Origin: Angiostrongylus vasorum
Lineage: Eukaryota > Nematoda > Chromadorea > Rhabditida > Metastrongylidae
Length of the DNA: 64,000 nucleotides
Assembly: GCA_018806985.1 (NCBI GenBank)
Contig: JADANN010000468.1
Location: 3,111,072-3,175,071 of the forward strand
Direction of reading: 5' to 3'
Positions within the stretch are counted from its first letter, which is position 1. The number at the start of each line of letters is the position of its first letter. A program made the position numbers and the translations under genes. The notes below the pieces were generated by a model. The model searched no databases, was not told the DNA's origin, and saw only the letters and a list, made by a program, of their open reading frames with translations. Of the stretch, positions 60,628 to 64,000 are shown piece by piece.

Positions 60628-61451
60628 TTACGTCACATTGTCCATTGTTTCATGCACTTCTTATTCTTATGTTTGTGGTACCTCATTAAATTCTGTATAT
60701 TCTACTACTCTTAGGTGGCCATTATGTTTAATACGAACGTTTTCAAATGATCAGATTTGTCAGGTTTCAGTTGGTGGCCAGCATCAAGGAGTGTTCGGCA
60801 TGCCGTTCTGTTTGGGGAACTGGTGGCTGTGCAACATGTATCAGCGATTATACTGTCGATGTTTTGAGACCGACTTGAGATTTTGAGGAAGCGATTTGTA
60901 TCAGCGATGATTTATGAGAGCTCTAGTAAAGCTAGCTCTATGGACTATGGATGTAGATGTAGCGGCTTTACAAGCAGTGATATGCTAGTACCGCACAGAC
61001 ACTCCGGAAACGAAAACTCAGCTAATGTCCCTTTCCTTGACCGCTTGAAAACTTTCATTGATGTCTTGCAGTTTGTTGTTCCTTGGAAAATGTTCCTGAG
61101 TCGATTTCCTTTCTAGTTACAAAAGTTAGCTATCTGGAATGTCACTTTGTTGATAATCAATTGTATCGAACAGAATCAGTGCCGTCTTGAAAGCCTCGAG
61201 TAAATGTTTAATGATAACATGCTGAGATTCTTGATACCTCTCCTAAACACCTAGTTTTTTTGTACATTTTTGTGCTTTAAGGCTTGTACAAGTTCAATTT
61301 TGGCAAAACGCTTTTTATGAAGACAAATATAAAGGAAGAAACATTTTTCTTGCCGACATCAACAACTAGCGAGTAAGTGAAAGACTTCTATGAGAAAAGA
61401 ATTCATTCAATGAGGAGGAAAGTAAGAAGTTGCACCTATGAGCAATAAATG

Positions 61452-61760
61452 TGCACGGGCGCGTGGCCGCCCAGCATAGTGGGTAGAGGTGCCCTGGGAG
61501 ACGGTCAGGATCGATCGCTCATACGAACCCACGCACTGTGTAAATCAAGCCCTGAATCCCTGTAGAATCTGCGAAATGGTAGCGGAGTCATGGTCTGGGA
61601 GGATAAAAACACCGGCTCAGTACATTGTGGACCACCGAAAGTCATTTACTAGGCCCAATGTACATTTCGATCACGTCTGAGATTCACGATGTGGAGTCGA
61701 ATGCGTGGCACATCCCACAGGGATTGGTCAATGCCGAGCGCTTTATCTTCTATCATTTTG
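61452..61760 (+). mobile_element. tRNA-headed SINE copy
   Basis: GCCCAGCATAGTGGGTAGAG, TCAGGATCGATCGCTC, GGTCTGGGAGGATAAAAACA, GGCTCAGTACATTGTGGACC and GATTGGTCAATGCCGAGCGC in the family order. In the ppt-1 remnant. Confidence 0.75.
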
Positions 61761-64000
61761 AGTTACAATGTTCGGATTATGATCGCATGGCATTAAAATA
61801 ATTAATCATTAAGTTATTTTACTTCTAAATCGCTAAATGTTGTACATAGTTTTTTAAGCAGGACTTCCTACATTTGACCACCTGCCTAAATCTGCTTTCT
61901 GCTTTCGCCTTATATGTTGATCATTTGAGGAGTTTAATTCTAATTACAAGACGAATCTAATGGATTTGGAGAATGTGTCGCTCATTATGTTCGAACAAGA
62001 CGAGATGGTTGTGCTGAAAGAGTCATCTGTAATGTTTTTTCCCTGTCACGATATTTCTTTTAAGTCTTGCAGTCACTTATGCCCATAATCTCTGACATCA
62101 CACTGATAACGTCGCCATGGGTTGTGATGTCTGTTACCATCGACTGGCGTTCATCACAAAATACGTGTGGAAGGAAATTTTCTAAGTGCTTTGTAACATC
62201 TGTATTACACGCATTTCTAATAATTTTCGGACATAAAAAAGGAAAGAACAAAAAACGATTAGGAAAATACTGGTTACCGTAGGACCGTTGATTTGAACGA
62301 GCACCGACAAGTCTAACTCTTTTCGTTCCATCGAGGACCAGTCCTAGCTGAAACAATCGAAGTGGTCTCGCTCCTTCAAAATATTTTTCCTTTTTGTAAA
62401 GTTGCCAATTTTTTCAAAGCTTAAGGTAATTAACCGAGTTAATTCTTCAAAGCAGTCAAGATTCTCCACCAGCAGGTTACATAATGGACTACCAGAGTTT
62501 TATACAAAACTGAAATCATTAAAAGAATTCTCTACAAGACAAATGCGTTTAGAAAGCTATTCGGTGGGACAAAAGGAGAAAATCGGCAGAGGTTGCATCA
62601 TATCAGGAATAATCCAGAATGTGATAAAAATGACTATCTTTAATTAACAGAACTTGGGTATTTTCTAAAGGATCTGACTGTCTTCGTTTTTTCTCGAGTA
62701 AACGATTCTTTCGTGTTTTGGTCACTTCATTAGAGCTGCTTTCAGTGCTTCGGTTTTTATGAAGAGGGCAACTGGACGTAATTCTACCGATTAACGAGAC
62801 GAAACTCTACAAAGAGATGATTTTGATTATTATTAGATTCTTTCTGCAATTTTTATTTTCAACGGATGAATATGGCTTGGCTGCAGCCGATTGTCTTATC
62901 AAAACTTTGAGCTTCTCCACCACTTTGCAGAACCTTTTCCTGTATCGTTGCTGATCTATTAGACTATCTGTACAACAGAATTATTGGGCAGGAATACACA
63001 CTTACTTTGATGTGAAGCGTACACCTACTGTGCAGATCCCAGCCTTCATTCGTTGCTTTCGTTTTGCTGTAACTGTCGTCCGTGGAGTTGGCCATGTTTG
63101 GGTGTGGATTGTACTGCAACTTGATGATCTGTGAAGTTTTTAGCTCACTGGAAGGATGAATACTAGTTGAGCATGAATTTCGCTACGGATCTGAAACAGT
63201 CATGCGAAGGCGTTCTCAGGTGATCATCAAAGGAAATGTGAAGCTTTGTGAGTAGGAAGCAAGTTTGCCGCCTCACAAGGCAGACTCTTGGAGAACGACA
63301 ACGATTCCTGCAATCAATCGTCGTACGAAGTAACCTACCGAATCATTAGGGAAATAAGTGTGGAATTAGAAAAGGCAAAGATTTGGTGGGGGACAAGGAA
63401 TCAATACTAATGTATAAAGCTAATCATGTGAAGCAGATGCTATGAGACTATAAATTTTGTCCGTTTCAGGATCGTTTAGGCCTGAAAACGTTATACGAAA
63501 TGCAACTGCATTTTTCGCCATGATGGGCGGCCATCTCAGAATCCAAGATGAAGTGTTTGTGGAAGAAGTTGTTAACAATTTTTTGAAAAAATAACTTTGT
63601 AGTTTAATCTATCTATTAAATGCATAAAAGTGCTTGAGTAAGAGTGATGGAATAGACGTCTTGATAAAATTCCACGAGGTTTTGATAACAGCTGGTAGTG
63701 TTTCTCATGGAATACTTCAGGATTTGCGAAACTTCTACAACACACTTCAACCAATCGATATAATTCCTTCTATAATATTTTCTTAGGTTTTAAATTTAAG
63801 AACATGTCAAGATATTAAAAACAAGTCAGCGTTTTCGAACATAAGCTGGCTTTCTACCACTGTATAATTCGGTAACGTCGTGTGTGGCGGTGCCGTGTTC
63901 CGGCCGAAATTTTGTCTTTTCAATCGCTTCATTGTTCGAAATGTGAGCCTGGACGAAAAAGCAGAGAACGAGACAGAGACTCATGAGCTCAGTAGAAGAT

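Larger units (their letters stand above)
56751..63594 (+). pseudogene. ppt-1: Palmitoyl-protein thioesterase 1 (ppt-1) pseudogene
   Basis: Remnant of a lysosomal thioesterase that removes fatty acyl groups from S-acylated proteins. Recognisable pieces in order: 56751-56856 signal peptide and VVLWHGMG; ~59272-59349 GYNAVDFSQGGQFL; 59514-59565 RAVAQRCPNPAMKNLIS; 60771-60836 VGGQHQGVFGMPFCLG; 61282-61372 LVQVQFWQNAFYEDKYKG and IFLADINN; 61930-62028 NYKTNLMDLENVSLIMFEQD; 62746-62816 FGFYEEG then, after a shift, QLDVILPINETKLYKE; 63470-63594 DRLGLKTLYEM then, after a shift, GGHLRIQDEVFVEEVV. Ser, Asp and His of the triad are still readable (FSQGG, EQD, GGHL). Damage: in-frame TAG at 61367; one-base losses near 62769 (G run) and 63510 (T run); donor lost at 62817 (AT for GT); a damaged donor at 59350; Gly-to-Asp before the nucleophile; Trp-to-Cys at 62746; the DSCCNP exon not found. 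SINEs sit in its introns. Assembly errors could explain the two homopolymer shifts but not all defects. Confidence 0.8.

Noticed and set aside
62746..63594. Reading the ppt-1 frameshifts as plain homopolymer sequencing errors
   Set aside because: They could be, but the TAG at 61367, the AT donor at 62817, the Gly-to-Asp change and the missing exon cannot be explained that way.

Overview
The window looks like chromosomal DNA of a clade V (strongylid, hookworm-like) nematode. The reasons are small exons split by GT-AG introns, pyrimidine-rich TTTCAG-type acceptors, protein-coding genes closest to nematode/metazoan families, and dense decayed retroposons. No rRNA, true tRNA gene, CRISPR array or bacterial operon was seen. 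The species assignment is an inference; the exon models come from reading splice sites and recognising protein families by eye.

Layout. 1-8.7 kb: repeats and non-coding DNA. 8.77-13.27 kb (+): an apparently intact nine-exon fatty acid amide hydrolase gene (FAAH2/nematode faah type, about 539 aa) with the Lys-Ser-Ser amidase triad. 13.3-31.7 kb: repeat-rich DNA holding decayed non-LTR retrotransposon fragments (endonuclease part near 14.6-15.0 kb, reverse-transcriptase and C-terminal part near 18.9-19.6 kb), many tRNA-headed SINEs, fold-back elements, and a second retroposon family. 33.36-34.13 kb (-): a three-exon DDA1-like gene, a small subunit of CUL4-DDB1 ubiquitin ligases; another possible minus-strand exon lies at 31.7-31.9 kb. 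37.37-51.38 kb (+): the ARID1/BAF250 subunit of SWI/SNF (C. elegans let-526), with a long 5' region of GC-rich islands and microsatellites, an ARID domain, a long polyglutamine tract and a C-terminal BAF250 domain. 56.75-63.59 kb (+): a palmitoyl-protein thioesterase 1 gene that appears to be a pseudogene (nonsense codon, frameshifts, lost donors, altered nucleophile elbow).

The most interesting signal is in a ~380-400 bp retroposon family with seven substantial copies here (plus a partial one). The first ~150 nt can fold as an HDV-like self-cleaving ribozyme: P1 1-7/31-37, P3 18-20/28-30, a UCAUCGU-type L3, P1.1, and a GCUAAG joining segment carrying the catalytic-type C just before a P2 strand that pairs with nt 10-16. 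In the copy at 25.6 kb a 13-bp target-site duplication abuts exactly the predicted cleavage position. A second repeat type carries a hammerhead-like CUGAUGA...GAAAC core whose stem II differs between copies in a partly compensatory way. The window therefore appears to contain two independent ribozyme-like signatures linked to retroposition.

Functionally the intact genes are unrelated housekeeping/signalling genes (lipid amide hydrolysis, ubiquitin ligase, chromatin remodelling); there is no sign that they work as one pathway.
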